Assembly (NCBI GenBank): GCA_965214325.1
Contig: CBDCBG010000006.1
Location: forward strand, 2,542,001-2,606,000
Origin: JAJEFO01 sp965214325
GTDB taxonomy: Bacteria; Pseudomonadota; Alphaproteobacteria; Rhodobacterales; Rhodobacteraceae
Direction: 5' to 3'
DNA: 64,000 bases
Part shown: one piece after another, positions 43,874-55,060 of the stretch
Layout of the letters: each line of letters opens with the position of its first letter
How positions within the stretch are numbered: the stretch's first letter is position 1
Program-made: the position numbers and the translations under genes
Notes under the pieces: generated by a model
Told to the model about the DNA's origin: nothing
Database searches by the model: none
The model's input: only the letters and a program-made list of their open reading frames with translations

Positions 43874-45127
43874 ATGCCTGCGCTCTGCCGCGATTGCCTG
43901 ACAAGGTTCGAGTCCGGCCACCGCTGCCCGGACTGCGGCCGGCCAAGGATCATCGAGCATCCCGAGCTCTTCGAATTGTCGATCGCGCACATGGATTGCG
44001 ACGCGTTCTACGCCAGCGTGGAAAAGCGGGAAGACCCGGACCTGAATGACAAGCCCGTCATCATTGGCGGCGGCAGGCGAGGCGTGGTGTCGACGGCCTG
44101 CTATATCGCGCGAATTCGGGGAGTCCGGTCAGCGATGCCGATGTTCCAGGCGCTGAAGCTGTGCCCGGACGCCGTGGTCCTGAAGGGACGAATGGCCGTC
44201 TATGTCGATGTCAGCCGCAAGATACGCGCAATGATGCAAGGCCTGACCCCTGCGGTCGAGCCGCTTTCGCTGGATGAAGCGTTCATGGACCTGACCGGAA
44301 CGGAGCGACTGCACGGCGAACCGGCTGCGGTCCTCCTGGCCGGACTTGTGAAGCGCATGGAGGACGAGCTTGGCCTCTCCGGCTCGATCGGTCTCAGCCA
44401 CAACAAGTTCCTGGCCAAGGTGGCATCCGATCGGGACAAGCCAAGGGGATTTTCCGTGATCGGTCGCGCCGAAACGGCCAGCTTCCTGAGCGAGCAGCGG
44501 GTAAGTCTCATCTGGGGGGTCGGTCAACAGGCGCAGGCGTCCCTGGAAAGGGCGGGCATACGGACGTTTTCCGATCTGCTTCGCTGGGACAGGCGGGACC
44601 TGATCGCGCGATTTGGAAGCTTCGGCGAGCGTCTCTACCACCTTGCACGCGGAGAGGACCGCAGGCCTGTTTCGTCGCGGACTCCGGTCAAGTCGATCTC
44701 GAACGAAACCACCTTCGGGGAAGACACCAAGGATCCCGACATTCTCGACGGCCACATATGGCGCCTCGCCGAGAAGGTGTCGGACCGCGCGAAGGCCAAG
44801 AGTCTGTCGGGGCGCACCGTCACGTTGAAGCTGAAGCGCGCCAATCACCGTGTGCTGACGCGCCAGTCCGGACTTTCGGAACCCACGCAAATCGCTGACC
44901 GGATCTATCGCACTGCACGGACGCTCTTGGATCAGGTTGGCGAAGAAGGCCCGTATCGTCTGCTAGGTGTCGGCATTTCCCATCTCGAGAGTGCGGTGGA
45001 AGCGGACACGGGAGGAGATCTTCTGGATCCAGGATCACGCATCCGGGCCGATGCAGAACGCGCATCCGACAGGATACGCGAGAAGTTCGGACCGGACGCG
45101 ATCATGAAGGGACGGTCACTGCGCTGA
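43874..45127 (+). CDS. dinB: DNA polymerase IV with N-terminal zinc finger
   Basis: 417 codons from ATG 43874. Residues 5-22 have CRDC...CPDC, a zinc ribbon common in alphaproteobacterial DinB. The Y-family core has HMDCDAFYASVE (metal Asp), the steric segment RGVVSTACYIARIRGVRSAMP, and SLDEAFMDLTG (catalytic Asp-Glu), then a thumb HhH and little-finger domain. The enzyme copies across DNA lesions. It lacks the usual C-terminal clamp-binding motif QxxLF as far as can be seen. Earlier in-frame starts are not conserved. Confidence 0.93.
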   Translation: MPALCRDCLTRFESGHRCPDCGRPRIIEHPELFELSIAHMDCDAFYASVEKREDPDLNDKPVIIGGGRRGVVSTACYIARIRGVRSAMPMFQALKLCPDAVVLKGRMAVYVDVSRKIRAMMQGLTPAVEPLSLDEAFMDLTGTERLHGEPAAVLLAGLVKRMEDELGLSGSIGLSHNKFLAKVASDRDKPRGFSVIGRAETASFLSEQRVSLIWGVGQQAQASLERAGIRTFSDLLRWDRRDLIARFGSFGERLYHLARGEDRRPVSSRTPVKSISNETTFGEDTKDPDILDGHIWRLAEKVSDRAKAKSLSGRTVTLKLKRANHRVLTRQSGLSEPTQIADRIYRTARTLLDQVGEEGPYRLLGVGISHLESAVEADTGGDLLDPGSRIRADAERASDRIREKFGPDAIMKGRSLR

Positions 45128-45243
45128 ACGTCGGCGGCGGGCGTTGAGCCCGACATGCAGTCAAGTTCCGGATTCCGTACCGCAGGGCGGAATCGTGTCC
45201 GGAAACGGCACCCCGACGCATCGCATGAATGCGGCCCAGCGTC

Positions 45244-47256
45244 TCAATCGGTCAGGGGTGATGGCCGAAGTCGTGGCCGAACCGCTGTCCATCCGGACCA
45301 TCCGCTCCGCACGGCTCGTTCATGCCCCTGCCAGTTCGCGATCTCCCGGCTCAAGGTCACGGGACCGAGCTTTCCGCCAATCCTGGCCCGATAGACCAGC
45401 GCGCCCTCGGCAACCCGCATCACGTAGTTTCGCGTTTCGTTGTATGGAATGTGCTCGATCCAGTCGACCATGTCGCTCCGCCTGGGATCTCCCAACGAAT
45501 CGGTCCAGCGATCCGCGCGACCCGGCCCGGCATTGTATGCCGCCGCAACCAGCACGACGTTGCCGTCGTACCTTTCCAGGAGCTCGTCCAGATAGGCCAT
45601 ACCCAGCCGCGCGTTGTAATGCGTGTCCGAGAGCATCCGGCTGCTGCTGTAGGGCATGTCCAGGTATGCGGCGATCTCCCTGGCGGTTTCGGGCATCAGC
45701 TGCATGATGCCCAACGCACCTACGCGGCTCCGGACGGCGGGGTCGAATTCACTTTCCTGCCTCGTGACCGCCAGCACGAGTTCCCTCGGTATCGGGAAAT
45801 TGGAAAGACCGAGCCGTGCGACCGGAAAGTAGAACTTTGGCAGCACGATTCCCCGTCTTGCGGCCTGCTTCGCGATCGCCACCGCGAGATGCGGCTCATT
45901 CATCGCCAGCACGTATTCCCCGAGGCTTCCGAGTTCGTCCCGTGGCAGGGTCTCCGCCATGTGACTCACGAACTGTTCGGCCTGATCACGTTCACCGGAC
46001 GCGATGAAGAACCGTGCGGCCGCGAAGACCGAGCTCTTCGGCAGAGTGGTTCGCTTCCAAGGAGGAAACGTCTCATCGCCCGTAAGTGCCCTATCAAGGG
46101 GAATGCCTGCTCTCTCTGCCGCCAGCAGGCCGTAGAAGCTCGTCTGATGCCTGGCGCCGAAGGCGTAGGCGCGCCGTGCGCCTTCCAGGTCTCCCAGCAA
46201 TTCACGCGCGCGCCCTTCCCAATAGCCCGCCCTGCCAAGGGAGATTGGCCTTTCGACCGCATCCCGGAAACGCGTGAAATGGTGCAGCGCGACCTGCCCG
46301 TCGTTCCTGTAGGTCAACGCCAGGTACCCGGAGAGCCACTCGAGGTCGGCGTAGCTCGATCCCTCGTGCAGCTCGTGCCTGGACGCAAGCCGGTAAGCGA
46401 GGTCCGCCTCGCCGTCGCGCATCAAGCGACGTGCAAGCGACCTTCTCCACCGCGCCCAGCGATCAGGCCGCCCAAGCCCGTCCCTTTCCGCTTCGAAAAA
46501 GAGCGCCGCCGCTTCCGGGGTGTCGCCGTTTCGCGCCCGCCACTGCATCAATTCGAAAGCCAGGCCAGGATGATCGCGATGGCTTTCAGGCACCTGCCGG
46601 ATCAGCGCGTCGACGCCAGACCCGGTCCCGCGCCGGGCCAGCCGCGCCCTCGCCAGAGCCGCCCACCCCTTGCTGACGAACGGGTACATTCGCTCTGCGT
46701 TCTCCCTCGCGCCGCGCCAAAGCAGCATGTCGAGCCGGGATTCGTGATGTGCCCGCAAGGCATCTCCGTAGTCCCGGAGGAGCGCGTCGTGATCCCCCTG
46801 CCTGAAGGTCATCGTCTGCCAGACGCGCACCGCCTCCGCTTCGGCCATGGCGTCAAGTCCGCTTGAACGGTAGGCGGCGATCAGGGCGCGCGCGCCCGCA
46901 CCCGTTTGCGGCGGCTGACCGGAGAAGAAGGCGATGACCTCCCGCGGCCGGCTTCCGACGGGAATGTTGGCTTCGGACCTGCGCCGCAGGAGCTTCAGCC
47001 CGGGCCAGTCCGCGCGACGGGCAAGAAACTTCCGGACCGAACCGAAGTCACCCACGCCTGCACGAAACCGCCGCCATTCGATGATGTCGCGGGCGACGGG
47101 CCCTGCGCGCCCGGCTTCGGCGCGCGCCGCATCCCAATCGACTGCCTTCATGGCTCCGACCGCACGCTTGTAGCTTGCGATCTCGGCACTTGTCTGGGCA
47201 AGTCCGGCCGTTGTCGATCCGCTCAGGAGAATTGCCGCAATCAGGGCCTTGAACAT
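45244..47256 (-). CDS. slt: Soluble lytic murein transglycosylase
   Basis: 670 codons with a signal peptide (MFKALIAAILLSGSTTAGLAQ). A long helical superhelix (residues 25-490) is followed by the Slt catalytic domain: QESEFDPAVRSRVGALGIMQLMPETA (catalytic Glu), then LGMAYLDELLERYDGN and AAYNAGPGRADRW. It cleaves peptidoglycan glycan strands with 1,6-anhydro ends in the periplasm. It is divergent from dapA, a common arrangement in Rhodobacterales. Confidence 0.93.
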   Translation of the reverse strand: MFKALIAAILLSGSTTAGLAQTSAEIASYKRAVGAMKAVDWDAARAEAGRAGPVARDIIEWRRFRAGVGDFGSVRKFLARRADWPGLKLLRRRSEANIPVGSRPREVIAFFSGQPPQTGAGARALIAAYRSSGLDAMAEAEAVRVWQTMTFRQGDHDALLRDYGDALRAHHESRLDMLLWRGARENAERMYPFVSKGWAALARARLARRGTGSGVDALIRQVPESHRDHPGLAFELMQWRARNGDTPEAAALFFEAERDGLGRPDRWARWRRSLARRLMRDGEADLAYRLASRHELHEGSSYADLEWLSGYLALTYRNDGQVALHHFTRFRDAVERPISLGRAGYWEGRARELLGDLEGARRAYAFGARHQTSFYGLLAAERAGIPLDRALTGDETFPPWKRTTLPKSSVFAAARFFIASGERDQAEQFVSHMAETLPRDELGSLGEYVLAMNEPHLAVAIAKQAARRGIVLPKFYFPVARLGLSNFPIPRELVLAVTRQESEFDPAVRSRVGALGIMQLMPETAREIAAYLDMPYSSSRMLSDTHYNARLGMAYLDELLERYDGNVVLVAAAYNAGPGRADRWTDSLGDPRRSDMVDWIEHIPYNETRNYVMRVAEGALVYRARIGGKLGPVTLSREIANWQGHERAVRSGWSGWTAVRPRLRPSPLTD

Positions 47257-47391
47257 ACACTTGATCCGCTCTTACGTGCCCCCACGGCATCTCCATGAAA
47301 GCACGTTCGGACTGCCTTGGCAATTCCCCACGTGCGCTATAGGTTCTGCGGGTCACGCAAAATTCATGCCGCGACGTTTTGGAGGCGCATC

Positions 47392-48270
47392 ATGGTGATC
47401 CAGGGTTCGATCCCGGCACTCGTGACCCCGTTCAGGGACGGGGAACTGGACATCGAATCGCTCGGTTTGCTGGTCGAATGGCAGATCGAATGCGGCTCGA
47501 CCGGCCTGGTTCCCGTCGGCACGACGGGCGAGAGCCCGACGCTGTCCCACGAAGAGCACGAAGCGGTGATCGAGGAGGTCGTGAAGGCTGCGAACGGCCG
47601 GGTGCCGGTGATTGCCGGGGCGGGATCGAACAACACGGCAGAGGGCATCCGCTTCATGCGGCATGCCGCGAAGGTTGGAGCGAATGCGGCGCTTGTCGTG
47701 ACGCCGTACTACAACAAGCCGACACAGGAAGGCCTCTACCAGCATTTCAAGGAGATGCACGATTCGGTGGAACTGCCGATCATGATCTACAACATTCCCG
47801 GTCGCTCGGCCATCGACATGACGGTGGAGACCATGGCCAGGCTGTCGAAACTGCCGCGCATAGTCGGGGTCAAGGACGCCACCGGCGACCTGTCTCGCGT
47901 GCCGAAGCAGCGCACGGCCTGCGGCAAGGATTTCGTCCAGGTCTCGGGCGAGGATGCGACCGCACTTGGATTCAACGCTCACGGCGGAACGGGCTGCATC
48001 AGCGTCACGGCGAACGTGGCTCCCGAGCTCTGTGCCGGGATGCAGGCGGCCACCCTGGCAGGCGACTACGGGACGGCGCTCGAGATTACCGACCGGCTCA
48101 TGCCGCTGCATGTCTCGATCTTCATGGAACCAGGGCTGGCTGGCGCAAAGTACGGGCTCTCGCTGCTGGGCCGATGCAGCGCGGAGGTTCGCCTGCCGAT
48201 CGTGACTCCCGGTGAAGAAACCAGGAATGCGATTCGCGAAGCGATGCGCTCGGCCGGCATCCTGAACTAG
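47392..48270 (+). CDS. dapA: 4-hydroxy-tetrahydrodipicolinate synthase
   Basis: 292 codons from ATG 47392 with GGAGG seven bases before. Motifs: PVGTTGESPTLSHEEH, VVTPYYNKPTQEGLYQHF, the catalytic Tyr in YNIPGRS, and the Schiff-base Lys in VGVKDATGDLSR. It starts the lysine and diaminopimelate branch. No lysine riboswitch was seen upstream. Confidence 0.96.
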   Translation: MVIQGSIPALVTPFRDGELDIESLGLLVEWQIECGSTGLVPVGTTGESPTLSHEEHEAVIEEVVKAANGRVPVIAGAGSNNTAEGIRFMRHAAKVGANAALVVTPYYNKPTQEGLYQHFKEMHDSVELPIMIYNIPGRSAIDMTVETMARLSKLPRIVGVKDATGDLSRVPKQRTACGKDFVQVSGEDATALGFNAHGGTGCISVTANVAPELCAGMQAATLAGDYGTALEITDRLMPLHVSIFMEPGLAGAKYGLSLLGRCSAEVRLPIVTPGEETRNAIREAMRSAGILN

Positions 48271-48662
48271 GACGTTCCTGTCCAGCTGCATCCCGGATTC
48301 GGGCAACTGCGCGCGATGTCGCGGACCCATCCATTGCCGAGGTTGCGCCGCGAGGACCTGCAGCGCCGCCGGCATGCGGACTTCCAGGAGATGGCAGTCA
48401 CTTCCGGCCGGGTGCCGGCAGAGGCGGATGCCACGGACGGTTTCCACGGGAGCCCTCCCGAGCGGGGCCGAACCGACATGGCCGCCGCGGTTGCCGCCAC
48501 CCCGCCGAGAGGCGGGAGAATCAGTGGCGACCAGGTGCGGGCGACAACTGTTCGACTTTCGCCTAGCATGTGCTTCAAAACGGATGCAGAATCTCATACT
48601 GGCCTTGATTCGACATGGCGGACCAACCGCCAGGAAGCATCGTCAACGCATGGGAGGAAGAC
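48271..48662. other. Intergenic region dapA-livK
   Basis: 392 bases without a recognisable gene. The promoter of the liv operon should be here. No riboswitch or clear palindrome was identified. Confidence 0.5.
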
Positions 48663-49871
48663 ATGTTACGCAGAAGTCTCGTTAAACTGGCTGTCGCGGG
48701 TGCGATCGCCGCCGGCCTCATGACAGCGGGCGCAGCGCTTGCCCAGGATGTCATCAAGCTCGGCGCAATTGCCCCCAAGACCGGCCCCCTTGCGGGCGGC
48801 GCGGTCGTCACGCAATGGCCGAACATTCGTTTGTGGGTGGAACAGGTCAATGCACGCGGCGGGCTCGACGTGGGCGGCAAGAAAATGACCATCGAGCTGA
48901 TCGAATACGACGACAAGACCAATCCGGGCGAACACATCAAGCTGGCTCAGCGGCTTGCGGAACAAGACAAGGTGGATTTCGTTGTCGCGCCTTACGGCAC
49001 CGGGTTCAACATCGCCGCCGCGCCGATCTACGGCCGTTACGGCTACCCCATGGTCGCCGTCTCGGCGATCACCGACAAGATGGACGAGCTGACGGCCCGG
49101 TATCCGAACCTCTTCTTTACGCTTGGCACGACGACGGCATTCGTCGAAGGCGTGAGGGACATTCTGGTGGAACAGCGCGAAGCGGGTGCCATCGGCAACG
49201 CGGTCGCAATGGTCAACGTGGCTGATGCCTTCGGGATCGAACTGTCGGACCGTGCACGCGCGCTCTTCACGGAAGCGGGATTCGAGCTCGTGTATGACAA
49301 GTCCTACCCCCTCGGCACGCCGGACCTGAGCCCGGTGATGAAGGGCGCGAAAGCCTCCGGCGCGAAGGCGTTCGTGGCGTGGTCCTACCCGCCGGACAGC
49401 TTCGGCCTGGCCGAACAGGCCATTGTCGAGGACCTGGACGTGGCGCTCTACTATTCGGCGGTTGCCACCAGTTTCCCGTCATTCAGCGGTGCCTTTGGCA
49501 ACAAGATCAACAATGTGCTTGGCGCCGGCGGCACCAACGTGGATGACCCGGCCATCGCGGAGTACCGCAAGGCCCACATGGAAATCACCGGGGATGTGGC
49601 CGACTATTGGGCATCTGCCAATACCTACGCAGCGCTGCAGATCCTGGAACAGGCGATTGTCGGTGCCGGCACGCTCGACCGGGATGTGGTGACCCAGTAC
49701 ATAAAGGACAACAGCTTTGACACGGTGATGGGCACGCTCAGCTTCAAGAACAACTTCTCCAACACCTTCTGGTCCGTGGGCCAGTGGCAGGACGGAGTCT
49801 TCCGTGGAGTCAAGGGTTCCAACGTCGAAGGCGCGGTGCCGGTGCGTCTCAAAGACGGCTGGGCCGAGTAG
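48663..49871 (+). CDS. Branched-chain-type ABC transporter substrate-binding protein
   Basis: 402 codons from ATG 48663 (MLRRSLVKLAVAG), signal peptide cut after AALAQ. Peripla_BP_6 fold: IKLGAIAPKTGPLAGGAVVTQWPNI, LIEYDDKTNPGEHIKLAQRL, FVVAPYGTGFNIAAAPI. LivK-family proteins bind amino acids, amides, urea or aromatic acids; the ligand cannot be read from sequence. The linked aldehyde and alcohol dehydrogenases suggest a non-amino-acid ligand. Confidence 0.9.
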   Translation: MLRRSLVKLAVAGAIAAGLMTAGAALAQDVIKLGAIAPKTGPLAGGAVVTQWPNIRLWVEQVNARGGLDVGGKKMTIELIEYDDKTNPGEHIKLAQRLAEQDKVDFVVAPYGTGFNIAAAPIYGRYGYPMVAVSAITDKMDELTARYPNLFFTLGTTTAFVEGVRDILVEQREAGAIGNAVAMVNVADAFGIELSDRARALFTEAGFELVYDKSYPLGTPDLSPVMKGAKASGAKAFVAWSYPPDSFGLAEQAIVEDLDVALYYSAVATSFPSFSGAFGNKINNVLGAGGTNVDDPAIAEYRKAHMEITGDVADYWASANTYAALQILEQAIVGAGTLDRDVVTQYIKDNSFDTVMGTLSFKNNFSNTFWSVGQWQDGVFRGVKGSNVEGAVPVRLKDGWAE

Positions 49872-49927
49872 TGCCCGACACGGTCGCCTGGCGCTGATGC
49901 GCCGCGCGACCGTGTCGGAATCCGAAG

Positions 49928-50794
49928 ATGCTGGACATCCTGGTCTCTGGCCTGTTGCTGTCAGGCACCTACGCCCTGATCGCGATGGGCCTGAACCTGC
50001 AATACGGCGTGGCCCGGATCATGAACCTTGCGAACGGCGAGGTGCTGGTGCTGGGCGCGTTGGCGGCGTTCTGGCTTTACACCACCTCGCAGGTCAGTCC
50101 GCTTCTGACAGTGATCCTCGTGATCCCCGTGAGTTTCGCCGGCAACTGGTTGATCTATCGATTCCTGCTGATGCCACTCGTGCGCCGGGCGGGTTCGCAA
50201 GGGGCTCTGGAAGTGGAATCAATCCTCGCCACTTTTGGAATGTCGTTCATCATCATCGGCCTGATGATCTCGGTTGAAGGCGGTTTCTTTGCCTACAACT
50301 ATCTCAGCGAACCTGTTTCGATCATAGGCTCGACAGCTTCGCTGAACCGGGTGCTGGCCTTCGCAATAGCCGTGCTGATCGGCGCTGCCCTGTACCTGTG
50401 GCTCAACCTGAGCAGGCCTGGCGTTGCAGTGCGGGCCGTTTCGGTTTCGACCGAAGCGTCCGGACTGGTCGGCATCAACGTCCCGCGCGTTTCGGCACTG
50501 GCATTCGCGCTCGGCGGAGCGATCACCGCCGTGGGCGGAGCCCTGATCTCGACGTTCATCACCCTTGATGCCTCCATCGGCGTGGTCTTCACCATGAAGG
50601 CGCTGATCATCGTGATCATGGGCGGCGTTGGAGATATCCGCGGGGCCATCGTGGCTGCCGTCATCCTCGGCGTCGTGGAAACGGCGGTCGCCAGCCTCAT
50701 CGACCCGGGGCTCACGCTCGCAGCCGCCTACCTGATCTTTGTCCTGATCCTCCTTATCCGTCCGCAGGGCCTGTTCGGAAGGCGCGCCGCATGA
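49928..50794 (+). CDS. Branched-chain-type ABC transporter permease LivH
   Basis: 288 codons with about eight membrane spans. MLDILVSGLLLSGTYALIAMGLNLQYGVARIMNLANGE is the LivH start (GLNLQYGVxRxxNLAxGE pattern), and ISTFITLDASIGVVFTMKALIIVIMGG is the EAA-like segment. It overlaps the next permease by 4 bases. Confidence 0.92.
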   Translation: MLDILVSGLLLSGTYALIAMGLNLQYGVARIMNLANGEVLVLGALAAFWLYTTSQVSPLLTVILVIPVSFAGNWLIYRFLLMPLVRRAGSQGALEVESILATFGMSFIIIGLMISVEGGFFAYNYLSEPVSIIGSTASLNRVLAFAIAVLIGAALYLWLNLSRPGVAVRAVSVSTEASGLVGINVPRVSALAFALGGAITAVGGALISTFITLDASIGVVFTMKALIIVIMGGVGDIRGAIVAAVILGVVETAVASLIDPGLTLAAAYLIFVLILLIRPQGLFGRRAA

Positions 50795-51723
50795 AGTCCG
50801 CGAGCTGGACAGAGCTCTTGTACGCAGCCATTCTCGTGGCGCTTGCAGCGCTCTTCCCGCTGGGAGCGAACGGCTACTGGCTGTCCATCGGCGTGACTGC
50901 AATGATGTATGTTGCCCTGGCCACCTCCTGGGCGCTGTTTTCCGGTCCGACGCACTACATCTCGCTCGCCACCGGCGCGTTTTTCGGCGTGGGCGGCTAT
51001 CTCGTCGGCACGGGGATGAGCGACTATGCCCAGCCCTTCTGGGTCATGGCCGCAATGTCCCCGGTCGTCGGAGCAGTCCTTGCAGCGCTGATCGGTCTTG
51101 CCACCCTGCGGCTGTCAGGTGTCTACTTCGTGATCTTCACCCTTGGCCTGGCGGAAATGATCCGCAATGTCGTCAGCTGGGTGCAGAACAACTTCCTGGG
51201 CAGCCGCGGGCTATACGTGCTGACAGACCTGCGCGACCAGCACATCTTCTGGATGCTGCTGGCCGTCGCCGCCGTGGTCTACCTGCTGGGCTGGTGGGTC
51301 AGCCGATCCCGCATCGGCTTTGCGCTGCGCATCATTGGCGGCGATGAAACCGTTGCGCGCCACGTGGGCATCAACACGGCGACGGCCAAGGTCATCCTTT
51401 TCACCACCACCGGCTTTTTCGCGGCACTCGTCGGCGCCCTGATCGCGCCGAGATGGAGCTACATCGAACCGAACCAGGTATTCTCCCCCCAGCTGAGCTT
51501 CCTCGTCGTCATCATGGCGCTCCTGGGCGGGTCCGGCAGGCTGTGGGGGCCGCTTGTGGGCGTGATCCCCTTCACGATCATCTGGGAATGGGTCGCAATC
51601 CAGTTTCCCAACCAGTCGACGCTGTTCCTCGGAGTCTGCTTCCTGCTGATCGTCTACGTCCTGCCCAACGGGGTCGTCGGGCGGATCGGAGAGCTGCGCG
51701 CCCGGATCAGGAGACGGGCGTGA
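50791..51723 (+). CDS. Branched-chain-type ABC transporter permease LivM
   Basis: 310 codons. ATSWALFSGPTHYISLATGAFFGVGGY and LSGVYFVIFTLGLAEMIRN are LivM patterns, and SPQLSFLVVIMALLGGSGRLWGPLVG the cytoplasmic loop. Its stop overlaps the GTG start of the ATPase gene. Confidence 0.92.
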   Translation: MKSASWTELLYAAILVALAALFPLGANGYWLSIGVTAMMYVALATSWALFSGPTHYISLATGAFFGVGGYLVGTGMSDYAQPFWVMAAMSPVVGAVLAALIGLATLRLSGVYFVIFTLGLAEMIRNVVSWVQNNFLGSRGLYVLTDLRDQHIFWMLLAVAAVVYLLGWWVSRSRIGFALRIIGGDETVARHVGINTATAKVILFTTTGFFAALVGALIAPRWSYIEPNQVFSPQLSFLVVIMALLGGSGRLWGPLVGVIPFTIIWEWVAIQFPNQSTLFLGVCFLLIVYVLPNGVVGRIGELRARIRRRA

Positions 51724-52449
51724 GGCAGTCGGGTGCAGTCCTGTCCGTGAAGGGCGTGACCAAGCGCTTCGGCGGGCTGGTCGCGGTGTCGAACATGTCC
51801 TTCGATGTGACGGAGCGTCAGATGGTGGGCATCATCGGCCCCAACGGCTCTGGCAAGACCACGGTCCTGAACATGATTTCCGGCGCGTTCAAGCCGACCG
51901 AGGGCCGGATTTCGATGCGGGGACGCAACATCTCCGACATGCCTGCGCAGAAGATCGCGCGTGAAGGGGTGGGCCGGACATTCCAGCTGGTGCGTCTCCT
52001 GCCGGGCCTGACCGTCCTGGAGAACGTGATCGCCGGCGCCGTCTACGGCCACCGCCGCCGCTGGGGCCGCGAAGCAGAGGACTTCGCGCATGGCCTTCTC
52101 GACCGCGTCGGCATGGACGCAATGAGCCATGCGCCGATATCTTCACTCACATACATCGACCAAAAGCGGGTGGAACTCGCTCGCACGCTCGCCGGGGAGC
52201 CGCAAGTGCTGCTGCTTGACGAATGGTTGGCAGGGCTGAACCCGACCGAACTGGATACCGGAATCGAGCTGATCCACGCCTTGCGCGAAGAGGGCCGGAC
52301 CGTGGTGCTGGTCGAACACGTGATGGACGCGATCCGCTCGCTCTGCGACCACTGCGTCGTGATGTCGTCGGGCACCAAGATCGCCGAAGGCAGCCCGGAC
52401 GAAGCGCTCAGCGACCGGGACGTCGTCCGCGCCTATCTGGGGGACGACG

Positions 52450-52457
<8 letters not shown>
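51720..52457 (+). CDS. Branched-chain-type ABC transporter ATPase LivG
   Basis: 245 codons from GTG 51720 overlapping the permease stop (GTGA). Walker A GPNGSGKTT, Q-loop FQLVRLLPGL, Walker B VLLLDEWLAGLN. The signature LSGGQ is replaced by LTYIDQKRVELARTL, a variant seen in this subgroup; the function is probably kept. The stop overlaps livF by 8 bases. Confidence 0.9.
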
Positions 52458-53580
<1,123 letters not shown>

Positions 53581-53581
53581 C

Positions 53582-55057
53582 ATGCTCGACCAGGCAAACG
53601 CCGCCCCGGACATCAAGGGCCTCTACGTCAACGGCCAGTGGCAACAGACCGCCGGGCAGTTCGATGATCTCAACCCCTCCGACGGCAGCGTCTGGGCACG
53701 CGTGCCCGACGCGGGCGTGGCAGAGGTCCGCGCAGCGATCGAAGCCGCTCAGGCGGCATTCCACGATTGGTCGAACCGGCCGTTTCAGGAACGCGCGCAC
53801 CTGCTGTCGGGAATCGCCGACGTCTGGGAACGGCACGTGCCCGAGTTCGTGGCCGCGGTTCAGCACGAAGGGGGCGGCCACCACGGCAAGGGAATGTTCG
53901 AAGCGGGCCACGTGGCCGAAACCTTCCGCGCGGCGTCCTCGCTCTGCTACGGCGCGATTGGAGAGGTATTGCCCTCTCACCACGGAAAGGTGTCCACGGC
54001 CGTGAGAGTGCCCATGGGCGTGATCGGCGTGATCAGCCCGTGGAACGTGCCGGGCATCCTGACGTCGCGCGGGATCGCCTTTGCGCTCGCCGCAGGCAAC
54101 ACCATCGTGCTGAAGCCGTCCGAGGAGACCCCTTACGCAGGCGGCTTGATCTTTGCCGAGGTGCTGGAGGAAGCCGGCGTGCCGCCGGGCGTCTTCAACG
54201 TCGTCACGGCGTCCCGCGACAGCACGCCCGCCGTGGGAGACGAGCTGATCGACAACCCGGCGGTGAAAGGGATTTCCTTCACCGGCTCCACGCCCGTTGG
54301 TCGCATGATCGCGGCCAAGTGCGGCGCGCATCTCAAGAAGTGCTGCATTGAGCTTGGCGGCAAGGACAGCCTGATCGTGCTCGACGACGCGGACATGGAG
54401 CGGGCAACCTCTTCGGCGAGCTTTGGATCGTTCATGCACCAGGGCCAGATCTGCATGAGCGTCGAAAAGGTGCTCGTCCAGGAAGGCGCCTACGCCGGGT
54501 TCCTGCAGGAATTCATCGCTCGCAGCGCCAATCTGAAGACAGGGAACGTGGCCGACAAGTCCGTCACCATCGGCCCGCTGATCAACGACCGCCAGGTCGC
54601 GCGCGTTGCGGCGCAGATCGACGACGCGGTTGCGAAGGGCGCGAAGGTGGCGCTGGGCGGCACGGTGAACGGACGGTTCGTTGCACCTACGATCCTGACG
54701 GACGTCACGCCGCAAATGGACGTCTGGAACCACGAAACCTTCGGTCCGCTCGCCGTCGTCGTGCCCTTTCGCACGGACGCGGAGGCGATCGCCATGTCGA
54801 ACGACTCGGAGTACGGGCTGTCGGCCGGGATCATCTCGCGCAACGAAGATCGGGCCATGGCAATCGCCCGACAGCTGGAGACCGGCATGGCGCATATCAA
54901 CTGTTCGCCCATCAACGACGAATGCCACGCACCCTTTGGCGGCATCAAGGCCAGCGGTGTTGGCCGCCACGGTGGCAGATGGGCGATGGAGACGTTCATG
55001 GAAACCCGCTGGATCACGCTCGAAAAGGGGGGCCGGCCGTATCCGCCGGCGTTTTAG
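53582..55057 (+). CDS. NAD(P)-dependent aldehyde dehydrogenase (vanillin/benzaldehyde type)
   Basis: 491 codons from ATG 53582 with AAGGGAG upstream. ALDH motifs: ISPWNVPGIL, KPSEETPY, FTGSTPVGR, catalytic Glu in ELGGKD, catalytic Cys in HQGQICMS, and ETFGPLAVVV. The sequence is closest in style to benzaldehyde, vanillin or coniferyl-aldehyde dehydrogenases. It follows livF and precedes the alcohol dehydrogenase-like SDR, giving an alcohol-to-acid pathway next to an importer. Confidence 0.9.
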   Translation: MLDQANAAPDIKGLYVNGQWQQTAGQFDDLNPSDGSVWARVPDAGVAEVRAAIEAAQAAFHDWSNRPFQERAHLLSGIADVWERHVPEFVAAVQHEGGGHHGKGMFEAGHVAETFRAASSLCYGAIGEVLPSHHGKVSTAVRVPMGVIGVISPWNVPGILTSRGIAFALAAGNTIVLKPSEETPYAGGLIFAEVLEEAGVPPGVFNVVTASRDSTPAVGDELIDNPAVKGISFTGSTPVGRMIAAKCGAHLKKCCIELGGKDSLIVLDDADMERATSSASFGSFMHQGQICMSVEKVLVQEGAYAGFLQEFIARSANLKTGNVADKSVTIGPLINDRQVARVAAQIDDAVAKGAKVALGGTVNGRFVAPTILTDVTPQMDVWNHETFGPLAVVVPFRTDAEAIAMSNDSEYGLSAGIISRNEDRAMAIARQLETGMAHINCSPINDECHAPFGGIKASGVGRHGGRWAMETFMETRWITLEKGGRPYPPAF

Positions 55058-55060
55058 GCA

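Noticed and set aside
48271..48662. Transposase remnant or small gene in the dapA-livK gap
   Set aside because: Open frames exist on both strands but none shows a motif that can be named.
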